A stretch of DNA of 64,000 nt from the NCBI RefSeq assembly GCF_017086445.1, contig NZ_CP070968.1, positions 1,674,001 through 1,738,000 of the forward strand, written 5' to 3'. Both the position numbers and the translations under genes were made by a program. Shown piece by piece: positions 16,246 through 30,422 of the stretch (the stretch's first letter is position 1; every line of letters begins with the position of its first letter). This stretch comes from Brevundimonas fontaquae (lineage in GTDB: Bacteria > Pseudomonadota > Alphaproteobacteria > Caulobacterales > Caulobacteraceae). Under the pieces are notes generated by a model. The model had not been told where the DNA came from. It saw only the letters and a list, made by a program, of their open reading frames with translations, and did no database searches.

Positions 16246-18057
16246 ATGTCGACCGCTCGCCTTGATCGCCGAACGCTTCTCCGGGGCGCCGCCATCGGCG
16301 GTGGATTGCTGGGACTGCAAGGCTTGCTTCCGGCCTGGGCGCAGATGGGTTCGGCGGGGCTGCGGGCCGAACTGCCGACGCTCACGGGACCAAACATCGA
16401 CCTAACCGTGGGCCACTCACCGTTCACGGTGGGTGGTCGCACCGGCCACGCGGTGACCATCAACGGCGTTCTGCCGGCCCCGCTTTTGCGCCTGCGGGAA
16501 GGCCAGAACGCTCGCTTGGCCGTGACCAATGGCCTCGACGAGGACACCTCGATTCACTGGCACGGCCTGCTGTTGCCGTTCCAGATGGACGGTGTGCCTG
16601 GCATCAGCTTCCCCGGCATCAAGGCCCGCGAGACCTTCGTGTACGAGTTCCCGATCAAGCAGTCGGGCACCTTCTGGTATCACAGTCACTCTGGTCTACA
16701 GGAGGCGATGGGCCACTACGGGCCGATCGTGATCGACCCGGCGGGCGCCGATCCGGTCGCCTACGACCGCGAGCATGTGCTGGTCCTGTCGGACTGGAGC
16801 TTCATACATCCGCACGAAATCCTGGCCAAGCTGAAGAAGAGCCCCGGCTACTTCAACCAGCAGCGCACCACCCTCGCGGGCCTCATGGACGGCAGCGACC
16901 GCATGAGCCTGGAGGAGCGGCGGATGTGGGGGCAGATGCGGATGGATCCGCGCGATATCCTCGACGTGAACGGCTCAACCTACACCTATCTGATCAACGG
17001 CCACGGACCAGAGGAAAACTGGACCGGCTTGTTCCGGCCGGGGGAGCGGGTGCGCCTGCGCGTCATCAACGCTTCGGCCATGTCGATTTTCAACGTCCGC
17101 ATTCCCGGCCTGCCGATGACCGTGGTCCAGGCCGACGGCGAGAACGTGCGCCCCGTCGAGACCGACGAGTTTCAGATTTCGGTGGCCGAGACTTATGATG
17201 TGATCGTCCAGCCGACCGAGGATCGTGCCTATACCATCGTCTCCGAGGCCATCGACCGATCCGGCATGGGAAGGGCCACTCTGGCGCCCCGCATGGGCAT
17301 GACTGCCGAGGTCCCGCCGCTGCGCGAGGTTCCGAATCTGACGATGCGCGATATGGGCATGGGCGGAATGGACCACGGCTCAATGGGCGACATGTCCGGG
17401 ATGGATCACGGCGCGATGGCCGGCATGGATCATGGAGCGCCAGGCCAAGACGCTGCACCGGCGGGCGAAATGGCCGGGATGTCCATGGCCGGCATGAACA
17501 TGCGCGACCCCGAGAACGCCCCGCCGGACATGGCGGTTGGCGTCGGGGTTGATGCGATCGCCATGGACCCCGCCAACCGGCTCGGGGAGCGTCCCATCGG
17601 TCTTACGGACGTCGATCACCGCGTTCTCGTCTACACCGACCTGGTGTCGCTACAGCCCAACAAGGATCAGCGGCCGCCGTCGCGGACGATGGAGATCCAC
17701 CTGACCGGAAACATGGAACGGTTCATGTGGGGCTTTGACGGCCGCAAGTTCAGCGAACTCGTCGAGCCCATCCGCTTTGAGCGCAACGAGCGGGTGCGGG
17801 TAACCCTGGTCAACGATACCATGATGGCTCACCCGATCCACCTGCACGGCCACTTCTTCGAACTGGTGACAGGAGGCCCGGCCGGACATCAGCCGCTGAA
17901 GCATACCGTCAACGTCGCGGCCGGCGGCAAGGTGACCTTCGACCTGACGGCGGACGCGCCCGGCGACTGGGCCTTCCACTGCCACATGCTGATGCACATG
18001 CATGCGGGGATGTTCAACGTGGTGACGGTGCGGCCCATGGATGGAGCTGCGTCATGA
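16246..18057 (+). CDS. copA: Multicopper oxidase, CopA family
   Basis: Periplasmic copper resistance oxidase, 603 aa from ATG 16246 (an in-frame ATG at 16213 would add 11 residues). Tat signal: DRRTLLRGAAIGGGLLG. Cupredoxin copper motifs are all visible: SIHWHG, FWYHSHSG, HPIHLHGHFF and AFHCHMLMHMHAGM. Between domains lies a Met/His/Gly-rich insert (17340-17520, repeats like GMDHG, MAGM) typical of CopA and thought to hold Cu(I). CopA oxidises Cu(I) in the periplasm. It starts the cop genes and overlaps copB by 4 bp. Confidence 0.94.
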   Translation: MSTARLDRRTLLRGAAIGGGLLGLQGLLPAWAQMGSAGLRAELPTLTGPNIDLTVGHSPFTVGGRTGHAVTINGVLPAPLLRLREGQNARLAVTNGLDEDTSIHWHGLLLPFQMDGVPGISFPGIKARETFVYEFPIKQSGTFWYHSHSGLQEAMGHYGPIVIDPAGADPVAYDREHVLVLSDWSFIHPHEILAKLKKSPGYFNQQRTTLAGLMDGSDRMSLEERRMWGQMRMDPRDILDVNGSTYTYLINGHGPEENWTGLFRPGERVRLRVINASAMSIFNVRIPGLPMTVVQADGENVRPVETDEFQISVAETYDVIVQPTEDRAYTIVSEAIDRSGMGRATLAPRMGMTAEVPPLREVPNLTMRDMGMGGMDHGSMGDMSGMDHGAMAGMDHGAPGQDAAPAGEMAGMSMAGMNMRDPENAPPDMAVGVGVDAIAMDPANRLGERPIGLTDVDHRVLVYTDLVSLQPNKDQRPPSRTMEIHLTGNMERFMWGFDGRKFSELVEPIRFERNERVRVTLVNDTMMAHPIHLHGHFFELVTGGPAGHQPLKHTVNVAAGGKVTFDLTADAPGDWAFHCHMLMHMHAGMFNVVTVRPMDGAAS

Positions 18058-19298
18058 ACCGCCTTGCCGTCGCCCTCGCGCCGCTGATCCTCGCCGCCAG
18101 CGGCCTGAGCGCGCAGGCTCAGGACCCTCACGCGGGCCATGTCATGCCGGCAGCCCCGGCCCCGATGCGACCCGCCGCGGCTCCGGTTGTTCCGCCGCAA
18201 ACGTCCGCCCCACCGGCCACGCAGGATCCGCACGCGGGTCACGTCATGCCGCCCGCGCAGACGCCGCCCGCGACCGATCCTCACGCGGGCCATCAGATGC
18301 CTGAAGCGCAGACTGTCGATCCCCATGCGGGGTACGACATGTCCGCCATGGCTCCCGTCCAGGCTGATCCCCACGCCGGGCATGACATGTCGACAATGGT
18401 GCCTGCGGCGCAGCCAGATCCGCACGCGGGCCATGACATGTCCACAATGACCCCGGCGCAGGCCGATCCCCACGCGGGGCATGACACGTCGACCACGACC
18501 GTGGGGCCGCCCGATGTCCCGACGAGCGCCGATAACCCCGGCCGCCCTCCAGAGGATTCGCTACCGGCGGCGGCCTTGGGTGACCCGGTCCACGCCGCCG
18601 ATCTCGTTTTCGGAGCTGACGCGATGGCCGCCTCACGACGGACCCTTATCCGCGAGAACGGGGACGTCCGCACCACGGCTGTCGTCATCGACCGTCTCGA
18701 GGCCGGCTTCGGCGACGATGGCGAGTCCTATCTCTGGGACGTGCAGGGTTGGAGCGGCGGCGACATCAATCGTTTCTGGTGGAAGTCCGAGGGCAAGGGC
18801 GACCTCGGGGGTCGCTTGGAAGACGCAGAAGTCCAGGCGCTCTACAGCCGCGCCGTGGCGCCCTTCTGGGACGTGCAGGCCGGCGTCCGTCAGGATTTCC
18901 GACCTGACGGCGAGGATACGACGCACCTCGTCCTGGGCGTGCAGGGCTTGGCGCCCTACTGGTGGGAGATCGACGCCGCCGCCTTCCTGTCGACAGAGGG
19001 CGACCTGACCGCCCGCGTCGAGGCCGAGTACGACCAGCGCATCACCCAACGCCTGATCCTCCAGCCGCGGTTCGAATTCGACGCCTCCGCGAGTGACATT
19101 CCTGAGCTCGAAATCGGCTCGGGCCTTTCCTCTGTCGAGGCAGGCCTGCGGCTGCGCTACGAATTCAGGAAGGAGTTCGCCCCCTATGTCGGCGTCGAGT
19201 GGAGCCGCGCGCTCGGAGACACTGCCGACTACATCGAAGCTCGCGGCGGCGAGGCTGACGACACCCGTTTCGTCGTCGGCCTCAAGGCCTGGTTTTAA
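18054..19298 (+). CDS. copB: Outer-membrane copper resistance protein CopB with DPHAGH repeats
   Basis: 414 aa, signal peptide ending SAQAQ. Residues about 24-145 are a low-complexity region with seven copies of DPHAG[HY] followed by a Met or Thr-rich tripeptide (VMP, QMP, DMS), spaced about 15-24 residues. This His/Met pattern should bind copper. The C-terminal half (LVFGADAMAASRR, EAGFGDDGESYLWDVQGWSGGD, YDQRITQRLILQPRFEF) is the CopB beta-barrel, ending in Phe as outer-membrane proteins do. Coupled to copA by an ATGA overlap. Confidence 0.9.
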   Translation: MNRLAVALAPLILAASGLSAQAQDPHAGHVMPAAPAPMRPAAAPVVPPQTSAPPATQDPHAGHVMPPAQTPPATDPHAGHQMPEAQTVDPHAGYDMSAMAPVQADPHAGHDMSTMVPAAQPDPHAGHDMSTMTPAQADPHAGHDTSTTTVGPPDVPTSADNPGRPPEDSLPAAALGDPVHAADLVFGADAMAASRRTLIRENGDVRTTAVVIDRLEAGFGDDGESYLWDVQGWSGGDINRFWWKSEGKGDLGGRLEDAEVQALYSRAVAPFWDVQAGVRQDFRPDGEDTTHLVLGVQGLAPYWWEIDAAAFLSTEGDLTARVEAEYDQRITQRLILQPRFEFDASASDIPELEIGSGLSSVEAGLRLRYEFRKEFAPYVGVEWSRALGDTADYIEARGGEADDTRFVVGLKAWF

Positions 19299-19315
19299 CC
19301 CAAGGAGACCACCCC

Positions 19316-19705
19316 ATGATCCGCATCCTCGTCCTCACCACCGCACTGGCGTTCGCAGGCGCTAGCGCCGCCGCCGCTCAGGATCCGCACGCCTGGCACA
19401 CGATGCAGGCGCAGACCGTCGCGCCCCAATCCGGCATCACCACGGTTCCGGCCAACGGCGCCATGACCTCCGGGTCCCCGGAACGCTTCAGCGTCACCTT
19501 CCCCCACGCCATGGTCCTGAAGACCGTGACCCTGACCGCCGAGGGGCAGGCGCCGGTCGTCGTGACGGCTCCCGCCGCGCCGGCCGCCGCAACCGTCAGC
19601 GTGGCCTTGCCGCGCCTCGCGCCGGGAACCTACGCCGCCGCCTGGGCCGCAGAGGGTCCGGATGGCCACAAGATGTCCGGCTCCGCCAGCTTCATGGTCC
19701 GCTAG
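19316..19705 (+). CDS. copC: Periplasmic CopC-domain copper protein
   Basis: 129 aa with signal peptide ending AAAAQ. The mature protein starts DPHAWHTMQ, echoing the CopB repeats, then a CopC-like beta-sandwich: GSPERFSVTFPHAMVLKTVTL, LAPGTYAAAWAAEGPDGHKMSGSASFMV. The C-terminal HKMSG matches CopC/YobA proteins, which bind Cu(II) in the periplasm. The N-terminal CopC His may be replaced by the added motif. Follows copB by 17 bp with an AAGGAG site. Confidence 0.82.
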   Translation: MIRILVLTTALAFAGASAAAAQDPHAWHTMQAQTVAPQSGITTVPANGAMTSGSPERFSVTFPHAMVLKTVTLTAEGQAPVVVTAPAAPAAATVSVALPRLAPGTYAAAWAAEGPDGHKMSGSASFMVR

Positions 19706-19715
19706 GAGCACGACG

Positions 19716-19940
19716 ATGAGAGTTTCCAACCTGATTGCCGCCGCCGGTGCGGCCTTCATCCTCAGCGCCGGCGCGGCGCTGGCCGCAGAAGGTTGCGAAT
19801 GCTGCAAGGACATGGCGGCTGACGCCGAAATGAAATGCTGTGACGAAATGAAGCCCGCTGCGGAAGGGCCGACGCCCGAGCCCGAGGCGACGCAGCAGGG
19901 GTCCGGTGCGCCGATGCCGGCGCCCGCGCCTCAGAACTGA
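19716..19940 (+). CDS. Small exported Cys-rich protein
   Basis: 74-aa protein: signal peptide of about 24 residues (AAGAAFILSAGAALAAEG), then CECCKDMAADAEMKCCDEM, giving five Cys and several Met in a short stretch, then a Pro/Ala/Gln tail. Not recognised as a named family. Placed 10 bp after copC, it could be a periplasmic metal chelator or metallochaperone; this is inferred from composition and context. Confidence 0.7.
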   Translation: MRVSNLIAAAGAAFILSAGAALAAEGCECCKDMAADAEMKCCDEMKPAAEGPTPEPEATQQGSGAPMPAPAPQN

Positions 19941-20051
19941 CGCGTTGCTCGAGCGACCTCGTAGGACTGATAGGGCGGCGAGCAATCGCCGCCCTACTTT
20001 TGCAACGTTGCAGTTTGGTCCGAGACGCGATACCGCCGTCACGAGGCTGAT

Positions 20052-20450
20052 TTGCACAAACTGATTCACGCCCTTTGCGCCCTCGTCTGCGTCGCCATGA
20101 TCGGCGGCATGATGACTCATGGCCTCTCGGATCTCCGCCACGACGTCTCGCATGCATCGTTGGAGCACAGTGGGGAGATCGGCCATGATCACGACGACGC
20201 CCCGGCTGAACCTACCGAGGTTTCGGCCGAACAGGCGGATGTCGATGCCTCTTCTACGGCCCTTCCCGCAGGTCACCACCACCACAGCGGCGGCGATAAC
20301 CACGCGGCTCTTCCCGATCATCAGGACGGTTTGGCAGGTCTATTGGACGCAGGCGCGCCTTCCAGGACGCTCGGCGCGAGCCAGTTGCCTGACGGTCTCG
20401 TCATCGATGGGCCCGAACACCCTCCAAAACAGCCGCGTCTGATCGCCTGA
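20052..20450 (+). CDS. Small His-rich exported protein before the RND operon
   Basis: 132 aa from TTG 20052 (no ATG in range). N-terminal helix LIHALCALVCVAMIGGMMTHGL acts as signal or anchor; the rest is acidic and His-rich (HDVSHASLEHSGEIGHDHDD, GHHHHSGGDNH). Proteins of this design commonly precede czc/cus-type operons and are thought to buffer metal in the periplasm. Start codon is uncertain. Confidence 0.6.
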   Translation: MHKLIHALCALVCVAMIGGMMTHGLSDLRHDVSHASLEHSGEIGHDHDDAPAEPTEVSAEQADVDASSTALPAGHHHHSGGDNHAALPDHQDGLAGLLDAGAPSRTLGASQLPDGLVIDGPEHPPKQPRLIA

Positions 20451-20497
20451 TCCGTTGCGGCCGCAGGTCGCACGCGCACTGTTTTTTGGAGACTTCC

Positions 20498-21798
20498 TTG
20501 AAGAAGCACATGACCGGCCCTGCCGGGTCGTGGGCGCGTCTGGCCGTCGTTTCGACGCTGGCGCTCTCACTGGCGGTGATCCCGCCAACCGCTGTCGTCG
20601 CGCAGGAACGCGTGGCCACGGAGCCGCTGTCCCTTGCCGAGGCTCTGTCCCGGTCCGCCGCGTCCGATCCCGCTCAAGCGGGCGCGCAGGCGCGTGCCCG
20701 GGCCGGGGAGGCCAGCGTTCGCCAGGCCGATGTGCGGCCCAATCCCACGCTTGGCCTGATGGTCGAGAACTTCCCTGCATTCGGCGGTGGCGACATCCTG
20801 GGCCGGACCGAGACGACGCTCAGCTATGAGCAGCGGATCGAACGCGGCGGCGACAGGCCGGCCCGTGTGTCCCTCGCTCGCAGTGAAGGCGCTCTGGTCG
20901 CGGCGACGGCACGAGTGAGGCGGCTGGATCGGCTGGAACAGGTCCAGCGCGCCTGGGCTGAGGCCCTAGCCGCCGAAGCCGAGGTCGCCATCGCGCGCGA
21001 GCGCCTAGACTTGGCCGAACAGTTTCAGACCGAAGTCCAGCGCCGCGTCGACATGGCGCGAGATCCCCTTTTCGCCGGGGCTCGGGCCGAGGCCGAGCTG
21101 GCCCAGGCCCAGATCGACTTCGATCAAGCCGAGATCGCAGCCCGCATCGCCAAAATCTCGCTGGCCAAATTCTGGGAAGGCCCAGCCAACTTCAGCCTGG
21201 GCGGGACCGCGTTCGAGGACACCAGCGCCGCCCGCGTGATCATCGACGGCGTCGCACAGGCCGACCTGGACATCTTCGTAGCCCAACGCGACATCGCCAG
21301 AGCCCAAGTCGCGGTCGAACAGGCGCGCCGTACGCAGGACGCTACGGTCAGCGTCGGCGTCCGGCATTTCTGGGAAGGGCAGGATCTGGGCCTTGTCGTG
21401 GGGGGCTCGATGCCGCTGGGTCGGTATGACCAGAACACTGGAGCCATCGATCGCGCCCGTGCCGAGGGCATAGCCGCAGAAGGCGATCTGTCGGCCGCCC
21501 GCACCGAGCGGGAACGCGAGATCGCGCGCTTGCAGGTTCAGCTTTCCGCTCGGGCCAGCGAGGCGCGGCGGATCGAAGAGGAAACCCTGCCTCAAGCTGA
21601 GCGCGCCGTGAGGCTGGTCCGCGAAGGCTTCAATCGGGGCGGCTTTACCTACAACGACGTGATTTCTGCCCAGACGGCCCTGCTCCAGACCCGCGACCGG
21701 CGGGTCCAGGTGCTCAAACAATTTCACATCGATCGCGCCCGCCTTGACCGGCTGACCGGCGCGCACGGCGACCTGATCGTCGCTTCGGAGACCCAACC

Positions 21799-21802
<4 letters not shown>
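20498..21802 (+). CDS. czcC: Outer-membrane channel of heavy-metal RND pump (CzcC/TolC family)
   Basis: 434-aa outer-membrane efflux protein. Start TTG 20498 has GGAGA 6 bp before; TTG 20486 and ATG 20510 are alternatives. Signal peptide ends VVAQE; two OEP helical repeats follow (LSLAEALSRSAASDPAQAGAQA; VRLVREGFNRGGFTYNDVISAQ), with NPTLGLMVENFP typical of CzcC. It forms the exit duct for the CzcBA complex and overlaps czcB by 4 bp. The metal (Co, Zn, Cd or Cu/Ag) cannot be read from this protein. Confidence 0.88.
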
Positions 21803-27028
<5,226 letters not shown>

Positions 27029-27042
27029 CCGGAGACCTGACC

Positions 27043-27672
27043 ATGTACAACGTCAACAAGCCTGATGCGTCGGAACTCCCGTCCACCAGCAGGCTGCTCA
27101 AGTCGACCGGCATCGCCGTCGTCGTGGCCTCGGCGGTGCTCGTCACCGCCGTCCTTCCCGCAGAGTACGGCGTCGATCCGACCCGGATCGGCTCTTTGCT
27201 CGGCCTGACGGAGATGGGACGCATCAAGCAGCAGCTCGCCGCCGAGGCGGAAGCTGAGGCTGCCGGAACGGATGAAGCAGCACCTATGGCTGCGACGCCA
27301 GCAACGCCCGCGACAGCATCGCCCGCCGCCGATGTGGCGCCGGTTTCCCAACCGGGGCAGCGAACCGATGAGACTGTGCTGACGCTTGCGCCGGATCAGG
27401 GCGCGGAAATCAAGCTGGTGATGGCTGAGGGCGCTCGGGTCCGCTTTACCTGGACCAGTAGCGGCGGCCGCATCAACTACGACACCCATGCAGACCGTCC
27501 CGGAACGCCGTATCATGGCTACGGCAAGGGATCCGAGCAGAGGGTCGAGGGCGAGCTGGTCGCCGCCTTCGACGGCAGTCACGGCTGGTTCTGGCGCAAC
27601 CGCACCGGCGAACCCGTGACCATCACCCTGGAGACCTCGGGCGCCTACTCCGAGGTGAAGCGGGTGGTCTGA
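27043..27672 (+). CDS. Membrane-anchored periplasmic protein of the metal operon
   Basis: 209 aa from ATG 27043 (GGAGACC upstream). One N-terminal helix (GIAVVVASAVLVTAVLP), an Ala/Pro/Thr-rich linker (residues about 70-105), and a compact domain: TLAPDQGAEIKLVMAEGARVRFTW, DTHADRPGTPYHGYGKGSEQ, GSHGWFWRNRTGEPVTI. Proteins like this often follow HupE-like genes in czc operons and are annotated as transmembrane anchor proteins; function unknown. The conserved His-containing loop might touch metal. Confidence 0.72.
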   Translation: MYNVNKPDASELPSTSRLLKSTGIAVVVASAVLVTAVLPAEYGVDPTRIGSLLGLTEMGRIKQQLAAEAEAEAAGTDEAAPMAATPATPATASPAADVAPVSQPGQRTDETVLTLAPDQGAEIKLVMAEGARVRFTWTSSGGRINYDTHADRPGTPYHGYGKGSEQRVEGELVAAFDGSHGWFWRNRTGEPVTITLETSGAYSEVKRVV

Positions 27673-27733
27673 TCACTGGGCGGCGACCTGTCTTCACGGG
27701 TCGCCGCGCCGTTGCTTTCAAGGAGACGTTGTT

Positions 27734-29059
27734 ATGTTCTCGCCACTTCGCCACGCCGGTTATCGTCATCTCTTCATCGCACAGGTCTCGGCGCTGCTGG
27801 GGACTGGCATGGCCACTGTCGCTCTCAGCCTCCTCGCGCACGACCTCGCGGGCGCGCGGGCGGGCGAGATCCTCGGCGCTGCCCTGGCCATCAAGATGGT
27901 CGCCTATATCGGCGTGGCTCCCTTCGCCAGCGCCCTGGCGGCACGCTTGCCCAGGAAGACCTTGCTGGTCTCCCTGGACCTGATCCGGGCCGGCGTGGCG
28001 GCGTCCTTGCCGTTCATTGGAGCGGCCTGGCAGGTCTACGCTCTGATGACCGTCCTCTATGTGGCTTCGGCGGCCTTCACCCCGGCCTTTCAGGCCATGA
28101 TCCCCGATCTGTTGCCGGACGAGGCCGAGTATACCAAGGCTCTGTCGCTTACGCGCTTGGCGGTGGATATGGAAAGCGTGGCCAGCCCGGTGCTCGCCGC
28201 CGTGCTGCTCGCCTTCATCAGCTACAACAATCTGTTTGCAGGCACCGCGATCGGCTTTGGGGTCTCGGCGCTGTTCGTGATCACGGCGGCCTTGCCGGCT
28301 CTGGCCTGGGTCGCGCCGAAGCCCTTCGTTCAACGGCTCACCGGCGGCTTGCGTCTCTTCCTGTTCACGCCCCGGCTGCGAGGTCTTCTGGCCATCAGCT
28401 TGGCCACGGCGGCCGGCGGGGCGATGGTGTTTGTCAACACAGTCGTTCTCGTACAGTCCCGCTTCGGACTTTCTGACCAGGCGACCGCCTGGGCCTTGGC
28501 GGCCTTCGGGGGTGGATCGATCACCGCGGCCGTCTTCTTGCCGCGACTCCTTGGCCGAATGACCGACCGTTTGGCGATGACGACGGGCGCGGGTCTCATG
28601 ACCGTGGCATTGTTGGCCGGTCCCTGGGTGGCGGTCTCTTATCCGGCGCTGCTCATCCTCTGGATCGTCATGGGCTTTGGCTATTCGCTGACGATCACCC
28701 CGGCCGGACGCGCGCTTCGTCGTTCTTCGACGGCCGGCGATCGGCCGGCCTTGTTCGCCGCCCAGTTCGCCCTGTCCCACGCCTGCTGGCTGATCGCCTA
28801 TCCGGTCGCCGGTCTGTTCAGCGCCGAGGCTCAGCCGGGGGCGGCCTTTCTGGTGCTTGCCGCCCTCTGCGCTGTCGGCGCCGTGCTCGGCTTTCTGGTC
28901 TGGCCCGCCCGGGATCCGGACGCGTTGCCCCACGCTCATGACGATCTAACCGCCGACGATCCTCATCTCTCCGAAGGACAACAGGGGGCGGGACGGAGGC
29001 ATGCGCATCCCTATGTGATCGATGATCGGCACCGCCGTTGGCCGAATGAGCCGGGTTAG
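27734..29059 (+). CDS. MFS transporter with His-rich C-terminal tail
   Basis: 441-aa major facilitator with about 12 membrane segments, beginning FSPLRHAGYRHLFIAQVSALLGTG, and with the loop motif AARLPRKTLLVSLDLIRAG between helices. After the last helix a cytosolic tail contains HAHDD, HLSEG and RRHAHPYVIDDRHRRW, rich in His and acids, which may sense or bind metal. It stands 61 bp after the metal operon and likely belongs to it. Substrate unknown; metal or metal-complex export is suggested by context only. Confidence 0.8.
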   Translation: MFSPLRHAGYRHLFIAQVSALLGTGMATVALSLLAHDLAGARAGEILGAALAIKMVAYIGVAPFASALAARLPRKTLLVSLDLIRAGVAASLPFIGAAWQVYALMTVLYVASAAFTPAFQAMIPDLLPDEAEYTKALSLTRLAVDMESVASPVLAAVLLAFISYNNLFAGTAIGFGVSALFVITAALPALAWVAPKPFVQRLTGGLRLFLFTPRLRGLLAISLATAAGGAMVFVNTVVLVQSRFGLSDQATAWALAAFGGGSITAAVFLPRLLGRMTDRLAMTTGAGLMTVALLAGPWVAVSYPALLILWIVMGFGYSLTITPAGRALRRSSTAGDRPALFAAQFALSHACWLIAYPVAGLFSAEAQPGAAFLVLAALCAVGAVLGFLVWPARDPDALPHAHDDLTADDPHLSEGQQGAGRRHAHPYVIDDRHRRWPNEPG

Positions 29060-29107
29060 GTCGATCGGGTGACGCTGAGTCTGACCTCCGAGGACGTCGG
29101 CCTTCAG

Positions 29108-29518
29108 TCAGGTTTGTTCGCCCTGAAACGCCGCAATGATCGGACAAGGGCCTGTGTCCTTGGACTGACAGGCTTGTGCCAGACGTCTCAGGGCGGTGCG
29201 CGCCTGCTCCAGATCGGAAATGGTGCGATCCAGGGCCGCCAACCGCTCGGCGGCCAGCTCCCGCGCCCGAATACGGTCCTCGCCCGCGTCCAGGGATAGC
29301 AACTCCTTGATCTGTTCGAGCGTGAACCCGGCGACCTGAGCCGACCGTATAAACTGGAGGCGGCGCACGTCGTCTTCGCCGTAGCGGCGGACGCCGCCGG
29401 CGCCATCGCTTGACCAGCGATCCGGCGTCGGGATCAAACCCCGCCGCTGATAAAAGCGCACCGTCTCGACCCCGACGCCGCCCTCGCGCGCCAGTCCGGC
29501 GATCGTCCGAACATTCAT
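29108..29518 (-). CDS. MerR-family regulator
   Basis: 136 aa. N-terminal winged HTH (MNVRTIAGLAREGGVGVETVRFYQRRGLI), RRYGEDDVRRLQFI, a dimerisation helix, and a C-terminal metal loop with Cys117 and Cys125 (QACQSKDTGPCPII). Mercury-type MerR also has Cys82, which is missing here (DAGED), so Hg(II) is unlikely to be bound in the classical three-Cys way. Divergent from the glutaredoxin-MauE gene; the spacer holds a typical MerR-activated promoter (29521-29552). Confidence 0.9.
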   Translation of the reverse strand: MNVRTIAGLAREGGVGVETVRFYQRRGLIPTPDRWSSDGAGGVRRYGEDDVRRLQFIRSAQVAGFTLEQIKELLSLDAGEDRIRARELAAERLAALDRTISDLEQARTALRRLAQACQSKDTGPCPIIAAFQGEQT

Positions 29519-29520
29519 GC

Positions 29521-29552
29521 TTGACTCCGTATCATGGTACGGAACCTAGGGT
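29521..29552 (+). promoter_or_regulatory. MerR-type overspaced promoter with dyad operator
   Basis: TTGACT (29521-29526, -35) and CTAGGG or TAGGGT (29546-29552, -10) are 19-20 bp apart, too far for normal sigma-70 use but right for MerR-family activation. The spacer contains the dyad CCGTA-TCATGG-TACGG (29527-29542). Reads toward the glutaredoxin-MauE gene; the divergent merR start lies at 29518. Confidence 0.8.
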
Positions 29553-29587
29553 GTGCGCCTTGGATTGAGAAGATCGAGGAGACCCAG

Positions 29588-30349
29588 ATGACCAAGACCG
29601 CCACAATTTATCGCATGGTGATGCCGGAGCACACCTGTCCGTGGGGACTGAAAGCCCGTCACCTGCTGAAGAGCCGCGGTTACAAGGTCGAGGATCTTTG
29701 GCTGACGACGCGTGAGCAGACCGACGCTTTCAAGGCCGAGCATGGGGTCAAGACGACGCCCCAGGTGTTCATCGACAGAAAACGGATCGGTGGACACGAC
29801 GACCTACGCCGCTTCTTCGGCCTCAAGGTCCGCGATCCGAAAGCGACGACCTACACGCCTGTGCTCGTGGTGTTCCTGACCACCGCCGTCATGGCCGCCA
29901 TGCTCAGCCTGGCCGTCGATGGGACGCCGTTCACGCTGCGCGCTGGCGAGTGGTTCATCGCCCTGTCGATGATGACGCTAGCCATGCTCAAGCTTCAGAA
30001 TGTCGAGAGCTTCTCGGCGATGTTCCTGAATTACGACCTGCTGGCCAAGCGGTGGGTGCCCTACGGCAAGGTCTATCCCTTCGCCGAATTCGGGGCGGGC
30101 GCCCTGATGGTGGCTGGCGTTCTGACCTGGTTGTCCGCGCCGGTCGCCCTGTTCATCGGCGGGATCGGGGCGGTCTCAGTGATCAAGGCCGTCTACATCG
30201 ATAAACGCGAGCTGAAATGCGCTTGCGTCGGCGGCGACAGCAATGTCCCGTTGGGGTTCCTGTCACTGACCGAGAACCTGATGATGATCGCCATGGCCGT
30301 CTGGATGCTGGTCATGGAGTATGGTCGGGTGGGCACAATGGTGATGTGA
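29588..30349 (+). CDS. Glutaredoxin-MauE fusion membrane protein
   Basis: 253 aa. Residues 1-80 are a glutaredoxin fold with a monothiol-like CPWG site (Cys17) and cis-Pro TTPQVFID; residues about 90-250 form four to five helices of the MauE/DoxX-like type with CACVGG near the end, similar to proteins that pass redox equivalents across membranes. Under the MerR-type promoter it probably handles thiol redox or metal stress. ATG 29588 follows GAGGAGA. The fusion of a cytosolic glutaredoxin to a MauE membrane part suggests a transmembrane thiol relay. Confidence 0.8.
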   Translation: MTKTATIYRMVMPEHTCPWGLKARHLLKSRGYKVEDLWLTTREQTDAFKAEHGVKTTPQVFIDRKRIGGHDDLRRFFGLKVRDPKATTYTPVLVVFLTTAVMAAMLSLAVDGTPFTLRAGEWFIALSMMTLAMLKLQNVESFSAMFLNYDLLAKRWVPYGKVYPFAEFGAGALMVAGVLTWLSAPVALFIGGIGAVSVIKAVYIDKRELKCACVGGDSNVPLGFLSLTENLMMIAMAVWMLVMEYGRVGTMVM

Positions 30350-30422
30350 CCGCTGGGGACTCTGTTCATGGGCTGTCCAGCAAGAACACCCCCGTCGCTA
30401 TTTGCTCGGAACGCTGACTGCG

